A stretch of 63,455 nt of DNA from Candidatus Poribacteria bacterium (GTDB taxonomy: Bacteria; Poribacteria; WGA-4E; PCPOR2b). Each line of letters opens with the position of its first letter. The stretch's first letter is position 1. The stretch is taken from positions 1 to 63,455 of the forward strand of contig JAJECO010000092.1 of assembly GCA_022822005.1 (NCBI GenBank), given 5' to 3'. The translations under genes were made by a program, and so were the position numbers. The notes under the pieces are model-generated. The model was not told where the DNA came from and searched no databases. It was given only the letters and a program-made list of their open reading frames with translations. Positions 53,415-62,700 of this stretch are shown here, one piece after another.

Positions 53415-54836
53415 ATGAAGATCCGAAGAGACGATAAGGTTCGGGTTCTTAGATTTGCCGTGCAGTTTTTGCCAGCGATGATACCTCTTTTTTTTTCCTT
53501 GTATTTCTGGAAAAAGGGGTGGACTGAGCCTGCCATAACCTTTATGTTGCTAAGTATTGGACTGATATTATTAGGGGGCTTTCTGATTTTAGTCAAGAGG
53601 ATCATAGGCAATGATAGGTATTTTGTGGTTATAGGTGGAATTCTGCTTATTCTGATAGGGTTGTATTGCTGGATAGGCAGCGGTAATATCTATACGGGCA
53701 TATTTGCTGTATTGGTCGGTATGGCTGTAATATTAGGGGAGATGTTAAAAGAAAAGCGGTGGCAGATTAGCATCACTGTTGCATTAGTGCTTGCTGTAGG
53801 TACTATCATCTATCTGGAAGAAACCGGTGAGGATAAAGGACATGCTGTTGACAGCGAGATAGGCGTACAGCAGGAGGTCGTGGATAAAGCATCGGCACCC
53901 AGCGATGTTCCAAGCGGTAAATCCTCAGGCTCAGTTTCAACCGAGCAATCAATGACTGATATAATGAACCGGTTCTTAACCCCCGAGCAACGTGAGGATC
54001 CACTGATGCAAAAAACGATGAAGGTCGTGGGATCCGATGCGTTTCAGAAGCAGATGCAGGAACAAGATCTGCGGACCCCGCAAGAATTTATTGACCTCAT
54101 GGCAGCACATGGGTTAACGGAGTTTGCAGAGATAGATTTTGATAAGGTCATGGCGGATGCCTATGCCCTTTCCGCACAACAATACGCAACCGCAAACCCC
54201 GGTAAAGACCCCAAGGACGAAGACGAGGCGATGGCAAAACGAATCGGAGAAAGCTTGAAAACCGCCGATCCAGTATATGGCATAATGGAAATTATGCAGG
54301 ATCGCGAGATTGCTTTGTGGATGAGTGCCCGTTTCAAAGGGGACCAAGCTGCAATGAGTGAGTGGTTGATGCCGGTGATGAAAGGCGCCGTATCGGCTGG
54401 CTCGGCAAATTCGTCGTCCGCACCAACGGATTTTGAATTCCCCGACGGATTTTTGTCCGATAGCCCTTCTGGCGAACCCACAGAGCAGCTCCCTTTCGTA
54501 GAACCGGAACCGTCACTATCTGATCCTATCCCGACATCAACGCGGAAAGAGCCTCCCATCCCCGACACCGAAAAGAGTTCCGCAGCAGCACCAACGGTTG
54601 AACCGGAAAAGATTCTCACCGAAGTGTCTCCGGAGCCGCCTGCGCTTCCTACCGAGGAGGAACTTGAAACGGCGTTAAGAGAACGGTTTTCGCCTGAGCG
54701 TTTCGAGCGGGCGATGACCACGTTGGAGCGGTATGGACCGGAAGAGGGGCTTCGCCGCCTGAGAAACGTTGATCCGGAAATCGCCAAGCAGATGGAACGG
54801 CGCCGTGGCGGAGAAGAAGAGGAGAATTCCCAGTGA
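53415..54836 (+). CDS. Multi-pass membrane protein with Pro-rich tail, unknown function
   Basis: The 473-residue product has AAGGAGG upstream of its ATG. The N-terminal 135 residues contain five predicted membrane segments (e.g. VQFLPAMIPLFFSLYF, FMLLSIGLILLGGFLILV, VVIGGILLILIGLYCWI, IFAVLVGMAVILGEML, ITVALVLAVGTIIYL). The rest is soluble and acidic, with a helical region (MQKTMKVVGSDAFQKQMQEQ) and a Ser/Pro/Glu-rich linker, ending in EEELETALRERFSPERFERA. I recognise no family. The gene 20 bp downstream encodes another small membrane protein, so the two form an operon of unknown role. Confidence 0.75.
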   Translation: MKIRRDDKVRVLRFAVQFLPAMIPLFFSLYFWKKGWTEPAITFMLLSIGLILLGGFLILVKRIIGNDRYFVVIGGILLILIGLYCWIGSGNIYTGIFAVLVGMAVILGEMLKEKRWQISITVALVLAVGTIIYLEETGEDKGHAVDSEIGVQQEVVDKASAPSDVPSGKSSGSVSTEQSMTDIMNRFLTPEQREDPLMQKTMKVVGSDAFQKQMQEQDLRTPQEFIDLMAAHGLTEFAEIDFDKVMADAYALSAQQYATANPGKDPKDEDEAMAKRIGESLKTADPVYGIMEIMQDREIALWMSARFKGDQAAMSEWLMPVMKGAVSAGSANSSSAPTDFEFPDGFLSDSPSGEPTEQLPFVEPEPSLSDPIPTSTRKEPPIPDTEKSSAAAPTVEPEKILTEVSPEPPALPTEEELETALRERFSPERFERAMTTLERYGPEEGLRRLRNVDPEIAKQMERRRGGEEEENSQ

Positions 54837-54856
54837 AAAGATGAGGAGATTTAGTT

Positions 54857-55234
54857 ATGGCATTTGGAGAAAAGGTGCGCGAGTATATCCTCAGGAACGT
54901 CGGGAAGTTGGGGATTGGTTGTGGGATATGGATGATTTTGATGGGAGTGTATATTCTGATAATAGCGAGCAATGCAGGTAAGGGTTCTATCTTTCATCCA
55001 GGCACGGGCTATGTCCTACTGGGTATAAGTTTCGTAACCATGAATCTCCTAGAGTGGAAACCGTTGTTGATGCTTACGTGCACTGTGGTTGCGCTTGGAC
55101 TCGCGCTGTTGCTACTCCTGTTCAAGCCCAGAGATGATCCTACTAAACACGTGGGTGTTGTGCAGCAGGAGATTGTGGAGGAAAGATCAAAGCCCAATGA
55201 AACACTAGATGCACCGGCGTCTTCTACGCGGTAG
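54857..55234 (+). CDS. Small membrane protein with three predicted segments
   Basis: The 125-residue product has GAGGAG upstream of its ATG. Predicted membrane segments are LGIGCGIWMILMGVYILIIA, a second around GTGYVLLGISFVTMNLL and a third, LLMLTCTVVALGLALLLLLF. A short charged tail with KHVGVVQQEIVEERSK follows. The tail phrase VQQEIVEERSKP resembles the VQQEVVDKAS segment of the upstream product, so the two may be diverged partners from a duplication. A terminator follows 18 bp after the stop codon. Confidence 0.72.
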   Translation: MAFGEKVREYILRNVGKLGIGCGIWMILMGVYILIIASNAGKGSIFHPGTGYVLLGISFVTMNLLEWKPLLMLTCTVVALGLALLLLLFKPRDDPTKHVGVVQQEIVEERSKPNETLDAPASSTR

Positions 55235-55251
55235 GGACATCTTAAGAGAAC

Positions 55252-55306
55252 ACAAAACGCGGTATCACGCCTTGTGTCACGGGCATGATACCGTTTTTTT
55301 GTGCTC
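55252..55306 (+). terminator. Rho-independent terminator
   Basis: CGGTATCA (55260-55267) pairs with TGATACCG (55286-55293), followed by a run of seven T. Outer arms AACACAAAA and TTTTTTGTG add to the stem. It ends the membrane-protein operon. Confidence 0.9.
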
Positions 55307-55363
55307 ACAGCGTGACGTGAGTGGGTTAAAACGATTCAAAACCTCCGCATCTTTTTATCGGAA

Positions 55364-55374
55364 TATGGTATAAT
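55364..55374 (+). promoter_or_regulatory. Extended -10 promoter of the SucC-like gene
   Basis: TATGGTATAAT contains a TGn extended -10 and perfect TATAAT (55369-55374). The -35 is poor. The expected start site near 55381 is 2 nt before a GTG (55383) and 26 nt before the ATG with a ribosome site. Confidence 0.55.
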
Positions 55375-55406
55375 CACGCAAGGTGCTACCATCAGAAAGG
55401 CGAGCG

Positions 55407-56606
55407 ATGAGACTCCTCGAACATCAAAGCAAAAAATTACTCTCCAACTTTGGCTTGGCTTTCACGGAATCGACACCTATTGATTCTATGAGTGGAGTGC
55501 GAGGAACCGTTGAGCGCGTCGGGCTACCCTGTGTCCTGAAAGCACAGACCCCTTTCGGTGGACGGGGGAACGTCGGAGCGGTGAGGTTCGCGGAAAGCGT
55601 TGATCAAGCTGTCATCGCAGCAGAAACCTTGTTCGGAATGGACCTCCGCGGTACAACCGTTGAGGTAATTTCGATTGAACCGAGGCTAAACTACGAATGC
55701 GAGTTTTACGTTGGTATGACATGGGATACGGTCGCAAAGCTGCCGGTTGCCTTGTTGAGCCTCGCCGGTGGTGTGGACGTTGAAGCTGCCCAGAGCGATC
55801 AGGTCGCACGCGAGCCGTTCGGTCCGTGGACGGGACTCGCGCCCTATAAGGCGCGGGAAATGACTGCCAAAGTCGGCTTGAGGGGAAAAACGCTCGTGGG
55901 GATCGGTGAGGTTCTTGCCAAGTTGTCGGAAGCGTTTCTCGCCTGCGATGCCGTTACGATGGAGATCAACCCGCTGGTCATTACGGAGGACGAGACACTT
56001 ATCGGGCTTGATGCACGTATCGAGGTTGAGGACGAGGCAGTCTATCGACAGCGGGAAAGGTTGAAACCGTTAGGCGAATTAACGATGACCGCAGCGGGTC
56101 GTCCGCCCACGCCTCTGGAACTGGAGGCACAACGAATCGATGCGATAGACCATCGGGGCGTTGCCGGACGGGTTGTAGAATTTGACGGTGATCTCGCGCT
56201 CCTAATCGGTGGCGGCGGCGCAAGTCTGACCGTTTTCGACGCGATCAAGGCGCATGGCGGAAGTCCTGCAAACTACTGCGAAGTAGGCGGAAACCCGACT
56301 GAGGAGAAGGTCGCCGCCATCACATCCCTCCTACTATCGAAGCCGGGTGTCCGGGGAATGGTGGTTATCATGAATGTGGTCAACAACACCCGTGCGGATG
56401 TCATCGCTCGCGGTGTCCTCATGGGGGTCGAGACCGCAGGAAGAAAACCCTCGGAGACAATCAGCCTCTTCCGTGTCCCCGGCAATTGGGAGGCGGAAGC
56501 GCGGGAGATCATGGAGGCAGCCGGTGTCCAAGTGTACGGACGCGAGGTGTCGTTAGATGCGGCTGCCCGGTTGGCTGTTGAAAGGAATCGCACCCATGCT
56601 GCTTGA
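55407..56606 (+). CDS. Succinyl-CoA synthetase beta subunit-like protein (ATP-grasp)
   Basis: The product is 399 residues from the ATG at 55407 (AAAGG upstream); GTG at 55383 is an alternative that would be almost leaderless. The ATP-grasp domain begins MRLLEHQSKKLLSNFGL and has the nucleotide-binding Lys block CVLKAQTPFGGRGNVGAV and the Mg-binding MEINPLVI. The C-terminal CoA-ligase domain has LLIGGGGASLTVFDAI and the loop VVNNTRADVIARG. In true SucC this loop is normally NIFGGI; here it is NVVNNT, so a different acid (for example malate or an acyl acid) is possible. It overlaps the SucD-like gene by 11 bp. Confidence 0.87.
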   Translation: MRLLEHQSKKLLSNFGLAFTESTPIDSMSGVRGTVERVGLPCVLKAQTPFGGRGNVGAVRFAESVDQAVIAAETLFGMDLRGTTVEVISIEPRLNYECEFYVGMTWDTVAKLPVALLSLAGGVDVEAAQSDQVAREPFGPWTGLAPYKAREMTAKVGLRGKTLVGIGEVLAKLSEAFLACDAVTMEINPLVITEDETLIGLDARIEVEDEAVYRQRERLKPLGELTMTAAGRPPTPLELEAQRIDAIDHRGVAGRVVEFDGDLALLIGGGGASLTVFDAIKAHGGSPANYCEVGGNPTEEKVAAITSLLLSKPGVRGMVVIMNVVNNTRADVIARGVLMGVETAGRKPSETISLFRVPGNWEAEAREIMEAAGVQVYGREVSLDAAARLAVERNRTHAA

Positions 56607-57483
56607 CCCGAAGGGGGGCGTTCTCGTTCAAGGGATCACCGGCAGGGAAGCGAGCCGTATGGTCGAAGATTCGCTCGCCTACGGGAGTAATATCGTCGCC
56701 GGTGTAACACCCGGAAGGGGTGGGCAGCAGGTACATGGAATACCCGTCTACGACACAGTCACAGCAGCGGTTGAGAAGCATCGCCCCACCATCAGCGTGG
56801 TTTCTGTCCCACCGCCCGCCGTGCTTGATGCCGCCCTTGAGTCCTTTTCTGCCGGTATGCAGCTCTGTCTGATTATGACGGAACGTGTCCCACAACTGGA
56901 CACCAGTAAATTGCAGGTTGCCGCCCGTCGCGTTGGTTGTACCGTCATCGGTCCCAATTCGCTTGGACTGATCCGTCCGGGAATTGCCAAACTCGGCACC
57001 ATCGGTGGACGTGTGGATAATGTGCGACGTTCCTTTATGCCGGGACGTGTCGCCGTGCTTTCCCGCAGCGGAGGGATGACCTCCGAAATCGCCAGCTATC
57101 TGACGAACCGTGGGATCGGGCAGAGTATCGCCATCGGCGTGGGTGGGGATGCAATCGTCGGTTCTAATTTCACGGAACTGATTGAACTCCTCGAAGATGA
57201 TTCCGCCACCGATGCTGTGGTTATCTATGGTGAGCCGGGCGGGGCTGCGGAGGAACAACTCGCAGCCCGATTGAAGCGAAAGCCGTCTCGACTCCAAATA
57301 ACCGCCTTTTTGTCCGGTAGGTTCGTCGATGATCTTGAGGGTGTGCGGTTCGGTCATGCCGGAGTGATTGTCGAAGGCGGACGCGGTTCGGTGCGTGGCA
57401 AGGTGAAAGCGTTGCGTGAAGCGGGCGTATTTGTCGCGGAGACGTTTGAGGATCTTTTGGAAGGACTTAACCGTGATGCGTAA
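56596..57483 (+). CDS. Succinyl-CoA synthetase alpha subunit-like protein
   Basis: The product is 295 residues from the ATG at 56596 (AAAGGAA upstream). The CoA-binding fold has VLVQGITGREASRMVED, VAGVTPGRGGQQVHGIPVY and VIGPNSLGLIRPG; the ligase domain has LSRSGGMTSEIASYL and YGEPGGAAEEQLA. The phosphohistidine loop FGHAGVIVEGGRGS contains His254. The match to SucD is good, but several loops differ from standard (NSLGLIRPG instead of NCPGIITPG), like the beta subunit. It pairs with the beta subunit as an acyl-CoA synthetase. The downstream TonB-dependent receptor starts inside its last codons (8-bp overlap). Confidence 0.9.
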   Translation: MLLDPKGGVLVQGITGREASRMVEDSLAYGSNIVAGVTPGRGGQQVHGIPVYDTVTAAVEKHRPTISVVSVPPPAVLDAALESFSAGMQLCLIMTERVPQLDTSKLQVAARRVGCTVIGPNSLGLIRPGIAKLGTIGGRVDNVRRSFMPGRVAVLSRSGGMTSEIASYLTNRGIGQSIAIGVGGDAIVGSNFTELIELLEDDSATDAVVIYGEPGGAAEEQLAARLKRKPSRLQITAFLSGRFVDDLEGVRFGHAGVIVEGGRGSVRGKVKALREAGVFVAETFEDLLEGLNRDA

Positions 57484-59740
57484 GTTAGTTCATTATCTAT
57501 TGGGCAGCCTCTTATCTGCACTGTTCATATACTTATCCCCCGCCTATTCCCAGCAATCTGTCGTGATGGATGGCGAAATTCGTGGTATTGTCTATGGCCA
57601 AGAGACGAGCGAACCGTTAGTGGACGCTACCGTCCGATTGCTCGAAAGCGACCGAGTTACGCTGACCGATGATAAGGGTGAATTCCGATTCGAGGATCTG
57701 GCTCCCGGCGATTATACCTTAAATGTAATTGCCATCGGTTATCGCCTCCTTGAGGAGAACAACATTGCCATGGTGAAATCGGGCGAGGTAACCGAGGTGA
57801 AAATTTATCTCGCCCCGGTTGATACGATCTTAGATGAGGTCGAGGTCAGATCGAGGTCCATACCGACGACCGTCGGCAGGCAAACCGTAGGTGTCATGGA
57901 GATTAAACGCATCCCCGGCAGCGCGGGGGACGCACTCCGAGCACTCCAGGCGTTGCCGGGGATCGGTGTCGCAAGCGATTTCGATGGCCAGCTCTATATC
58001 CGTGGTGGCGCGCCCGACGACAACCGGTTTTACCTTGATCGTGCCCCACTCTTTTATCCCTACCACTTTGGTGGCTTGGTCTCAACTATCAATTCAGAGG
58101 TGCTCAACAGAATTGACGTCTACGCCGGTGGATTCGGGGCAGAGTTTGGCGCGGACGCACAAGCGGTAATCGATATCTATTCGCGGCGTGGCAGGGAGGA
58201 TCGGATAGGCGGCAAATTTAACGTGAATCTCCTCTATTCGGAGGGATTGGTTGAGGGGCCGATTGGGGGACGTGGATCGTGGTATCTCGCAGGGCGGCGG
58301 AGCTATGTCGACCTCTTCCTGATGGAGACTACCCAGATCACGGCGTTTCCGCGATTCTGGGATTATCAGGCGAAGGTCAGTTACGATCTCTCTGACAATC
58401 ACCAATTCGACGTTAAGGCGTTCGCCGCGGGCGATGTCATGGGCTTTAAGTTGGGTTTAGAAGATGTTGATTATGATCCAACGCTCGCAGGAAGGTTCGA
58501 CCTTGAGGGTCGATTTGGTGTGCAAGCCGCGGATCTCAGATCAACACTGACCGACCGCCTCACTTCGCATCTCTCCGTCTCGCGTGCGACTTTCTTACAA
58601 GCCTTTAGCTTCGGTCAAGGTCTTTTCCTGCGACTGGAGCCGATCCAGTACGAAGTCCGCGAGGACCTCGCCTACCGCTTGAATTCGCAACATCAGCTTG
58701 AATCGGGGCTGCTTGTTTCGACGGCGCAGTGGAACGGATCCGCCAACTTTCCTCGCCGCGCCGACGAAGGGGACCCGCAGGCGACCGAATCTCAATTCTT
58801 CACCTTTGCGGAAAAGATCTCTGTAGATTTTGCCGAACGGTTCAACGTCATTGAGGGGTATCTCCAGAATCGGTATGACCCGTTTGCCTTCTTATCGCTT
58901 ACGTTAGGGCTGCGGCTGGACTATTTTAACCTTACCGATCGCGTCTCCGTGGGACCGAGGGGCAGCCTTCAATTCAATATGCCGGGCGGTTCAGAGCTCC
59001 GGTTTGCCTACGGTAGATACGAAATAAGCCCCTATCCGTGGCAAATTATCCCGGGATACGGAAATCCGGAGGTCAAGGAGAATACGGCGACCCACTATAT
59101 CTTGGAATTGGAACGAGAAATTAGCGCCCAAACACGGCTCAAGGTTGCGGGCTATCAGAAGGATTTCAGGGATCTGATTACGCGTGACCAGAGTGTGGGA
59201 TACCTGAATCAAGGGCAGGGCTATGCACGTGGGATGGAGGTTTCTCTCAAACATCGCGCCGGCGATCGATTCTTCGCTTGGGCGAACTACGGCTACTCCG
59301 TTTCTAAACGCGAGGACCGGCCCGGCGATCCAGAGCGACTCTATTCGTTTGATCAGCCCCACGTCGCGACACTCACAGCGAGTTACATGATTACACCGAC
59401 ATGGGAGATCGGTGCGAAGTGGCAGTATCGCTCCGGGCTTCCCTACACGCCGGTGGTCGGTCGGGAAATTCGACGCCATCCAGATACAGGTCGGCCCCGC
59501 TACAGCCCTCTCTTTGGCGAAACGAACACGGCGCGAGTGCCGCCGTTCCACCGCTTAGACATCCGCATCAGCAAGTCGTTCATCTATCAGCGTTGGCGAT
59601 GGAGCATCTTCCTTGAGGTACTTAATGCATATAATCGCAAGAATGTGTTGGATGTCGATTATAACCGGAGCTATACGGAAGAGCGATACGTCTACCAATT
59701 GCCCATAGTCCCGTATCCGGGGTTAACCGTTGAGTTCTAA
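57476..59740 (+). CDS. TonB-dependent outer-membrane receptor with carboxypeptidase-like N-terminal domain
   Basis: The product is 754 residues from the ATG at 57476, which lies within the 3' end of the SucD-like gene. A signal peptide (LLGSLLSALFIYLSPAYSQ) leads to a carboxypeptidase-regulatory-like domain (IRGIVYGQETSEPLVDATVR; FRFEDLAPGDYTLNVIAIGY). The plug follows with RIPGSAGDALRALQALPGIG, DGQLYIRGGAPDDNRFYLDR and RIDVYAGGFGAEFGADAQAVI. The rest is a beta barrel ending in Phe (GLTVEF), the usual outer-membrane signal. It probably imports a substrate used by neighbouring enzymes, powered by the TonB encoded at 39751. The ligand is not indicated. Confidence 0.92.
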   Translation: MRKLVHYLLGSLLSALFIYLSPAYSQQSVVMDGEIRGIVYGQETSEPLVDATVRLLESDRVTLTDDKGEFRFEDLAPGDYTLNVIAIGYRLLEENNIAMVKSGEVTEVKIYLAPVDTILDEVEVRSRSIPTTVGRQTVGVMEIKRIPGSAGDALRALQALPGIGVASDFDGQLYIRGGAPDDNRFYLDRAPLFYPYHFGGLVSTINSEVLNRIDVYAGGFGAEFGADAQAVIDIYSRRGREDRIGGKFNVNLLYSEGLVEGPIGGRGSWYLAGRRSYVDLFLMETTQITAFPRFWDYQAKVSYDLSDNHQFDVKAFAAGDVMGFKLGLEDVDYDPTLAGRFDLEGRFGVQAADLRSTLTDRLTSHLSVSRATFLQAFSFGQGLFLRLEPIQYEVREDLAYRLNSQHQLESGLLVSTAQWNGSANFPRRADEGDPQATESQFFTFAEKISVDFAERFNVIEGYLQNRYDPFAFLSLTLGLRLDYFNLTDRVSVGPRGSLQFNMPGGSELRFAYGRYEISPYPWQIIPGYGNPEVKENTATHYILELEREISAQTRLKVAGYQKDFRDLITRDQSVGYLNQGQGYARGMEVSLKHRAGDRFFAWANYGYSVSKREDRPGDPERLYSFDQPHVATLTASYMITPTWEIGAKWQYRSGLPYTPVVGREIRRHPDTGRPRYSPLFGETNTARVPPFHRLDIRISKSFIYQRWRWSIFLEVLNAYNRKNVLDVDYNRSYTEERYVYQLPIVPYPGLTVEF

Positions 59741-59763
59741 TCCAAGACTGCCATTAACGACTG

Positions 59764-62700
59764 CTATTTGAGAATCACCATCTTACGGGCGGTGGAATAA
59801 TCCCCTGTACGTAGCTGGTAGAAATAGATACCACTTCCCACCGACTCACCTAACTGGTTGCGTCCGTCCCAATATGCCGCCCGTGCCCTATCCGTGTAAT
59901 GCCCCGCCTGCTGATGCCCTAAATCAAATTGCCGGACCAACGTGCCTTTGGTGTCGTAGATGGTAAGCGTCACATCTGCAGCGTGAGCGAGTTGATACGG
60001 GATCCATGTCTCTGGGTTAAAGGGATTCGGATAGTTTGCCAGTAGCGCAGTCTCTTCAGGAATCAGCGAGGCTAGCAGATTTTCCAGAACCTTTAAGCCT
60101 TCTTTGAAAGCAAGTGACCCGTCGTCCTCCAACCGCGCTTGTGCTATCCACGCTTCTATCGTTGCAGCATCTATGCCTACTGCTTCAATCGTTGGCGCGG
60201 CGGGTGCGGTGGTGCTGCCGATATTTCGTGCGATGAGGATGACGTCGAGGATACTGACGACACCATCGCCGTTGAGATCCAGCGGCGAACCTGCGGACAC
60301 CCTTTGTCCCAACCGCTGTGCAATGAGAATCAAATCCAGAATGCTGACCCTTCCGTCTCGATTCACGTCCCCGGTGGCAAGCCGTCCCGCCACAGTAATA
60401 CGAATTGCATGGGGTCCTGCGGGGATGTGTTCACCAGTGATGCTACCGAATTGGAACTTCTGTAGTGCTACCCGTGTTTCGCCAGCAGATTTCGCTTTGA
60501 AGGTCACCTGAACGAGGACACCGGTGCCATTGACCCCGCGCGTAGACAGTCGTAGCGCACTGATGCCCTGGATTTCACCTGCTACGTTATCAATGGTCCC
60601 ACCCTGAAAGAGAGTACTACTGCCCATCTTTAGGAAAGTACCTTCACTTACGTCAACCGCTTCAAGGGCAGCAGGATCAAAGGCAATATCAAATTGCCAA
60701 CCTGCCATATCGAATACATCTATCGCGCCAATGTTGAGCGTAAAGGTGTCGTCACGGTGAATTGATGTTTTGGATAAAGTGTAACTGACACCGGGGTTTG
60801 CCACTGTATAATCGGTGCCGGGTTCAAAGCCAAAATGGGAGTTATATTGGGCTCGAACTGCAACTAATAGGACATTTCTCCCCTGCTTCAGTGTGACCGG
60901 GACAGTATGTGTGTAACCAAAACTCGCATGATAACGGAGGGACTCGTGAATCAACTCCCCGTTGAGCCAAACCTTAAAATCATTATGGCTACCGACGTAT
61001 AGTGTTTTCATCTGTTGCCGTGGTGAATGCAGCGATACTGTGCCGTAGAGGGTGGCATTATCAATTCGACCATCAAGCATCTTTTCAACATTGTTCCACC
61101 CCGTAGGCGGGAGGCTGCGGAATGTCCATACATCATCGCCGAGCGGCTGCCCCTCTATCGCACCATGGGTAGCAATCTCTGTCTCTGTCACTGTGCCTCC
61201 ACTCGCTTCTGACAGCAGATCTCTAGTACTGGGCCTTGTGTTCGGTACCACGACCCATAACCACGGACCCTCTATTTTGGGACCCACCTTTGGAAACCCC
61301 GGATTGTCATGCCAGACAAACGTCGGTATGTTCTCGCGTATCGCATCCAAAGGCGAGATGTCGGAGATCTGGTTGTCACGGAGTATTACCCATTTCAAGT
61401 TGGTTAACCCTGCAAGCGGCGATATATCCGATATCTCGTTGCTTGAAAGATCCATACGGACCAACCCGGTTAGCCCCGCAAGGGCAGATATATCTGATAT
61501 TCCGGAGTTGGCCATAAATAGTTCTCTCAAACGTGTTAAACCTGCCAAAGGTGTAAGGTCTAAATTATCTCCGTCGTGAATATCAATTATTTCGAGTTCT
61601 GTTAATCCCGCTAGGAATGATAGATCGAGTGACGAACCGGATAGGTCGGCTATGCGAAGGTGTTTGAGGTTGACTAACCTCGCAACCGGCGATAGGTTGG
61701 ATACACTGTCACCATCAAGTGCTAAGTGCTCTAGATTGGGTAATCCCACAATCGGCGAGATATCGGATACCTGAGTATCGTCATCAACCCACAGGTTGGC
61801 AAGATTTGTTAACCCTCTCAAGGGAGATATATCAGATACAGGATTGCCCCGAAGCGAAAGGCTTCTTAGGTTGATTAATCCTGATAGCGGTGAAAGGTCG
61901 GATACCAGCGAGCGACGCAGATACAGGAGGTTGAGGTTTATTAACCCTCTCAAGGGAGATATATCAGCGACGAGACTCCCGTTAATCCAGAGCCGGCGCA
62001 AGTTGATTAAACTGGCTAGCGGTGAGAGATCCGAGAATTCATTGTTATCAAGATTTAGCTCTCTTACATTGATTGCAAACTGCAGCCCTCTCAAATCACG
62101 GATGCCTCTGTCCCTTACATCAAGGTTCGGTCCCAACTTTTCCAGCTCTTCCACAGTGATAGGGGCATTAGGGTGTTTACCAAGTACTTCGGCTATTGCT
62201 GTCCGTAGATTCCTATCCGGAATCTGAATAACCGTACCCGGTGGTTGTACCGGCGGTGGCACAACCGGTGGCACCACAACAGGAGGCACCACAACAGGAG
62301 GCACGACTCGTGTTGGAAAATCGAGTGCAAAAAGCACATCACCGAAACTCGATGTCCATGTGTCCCTTTTCATACTCCCATTACTCTCTAACACCAACAG
62401 ACCTGCATTCTGTAATCCTACATTCTCCCGTATCTTCTCAAGGAACGCTTCCGTCTCTAACCCAACAACAGCGGCAGCATACGCCGCATCGACCGGTCCC
62501 TGATACACCTCATGGAATCGTGATATCGGTTCGATATCTCCAAACGAACCACCCGTTTCTTCGAGTGCCTGCCCGTATCTGTCTATATCTTCTTGGACGA
62601 GCGCATCCATTTCCGACTTCTCTACATACAACCGCAGCGCCTGCGCCTTGTCGTAAGTTGGATTAGTAGTACTCTCTATCACAGAGCGGGCTTGGTCTTC

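Noticed and set aside
56509-57357. 282-codon minus-strand frame
   Set aside because: It is antisense to the SucD-like gene, whose motifs are unambiguous.
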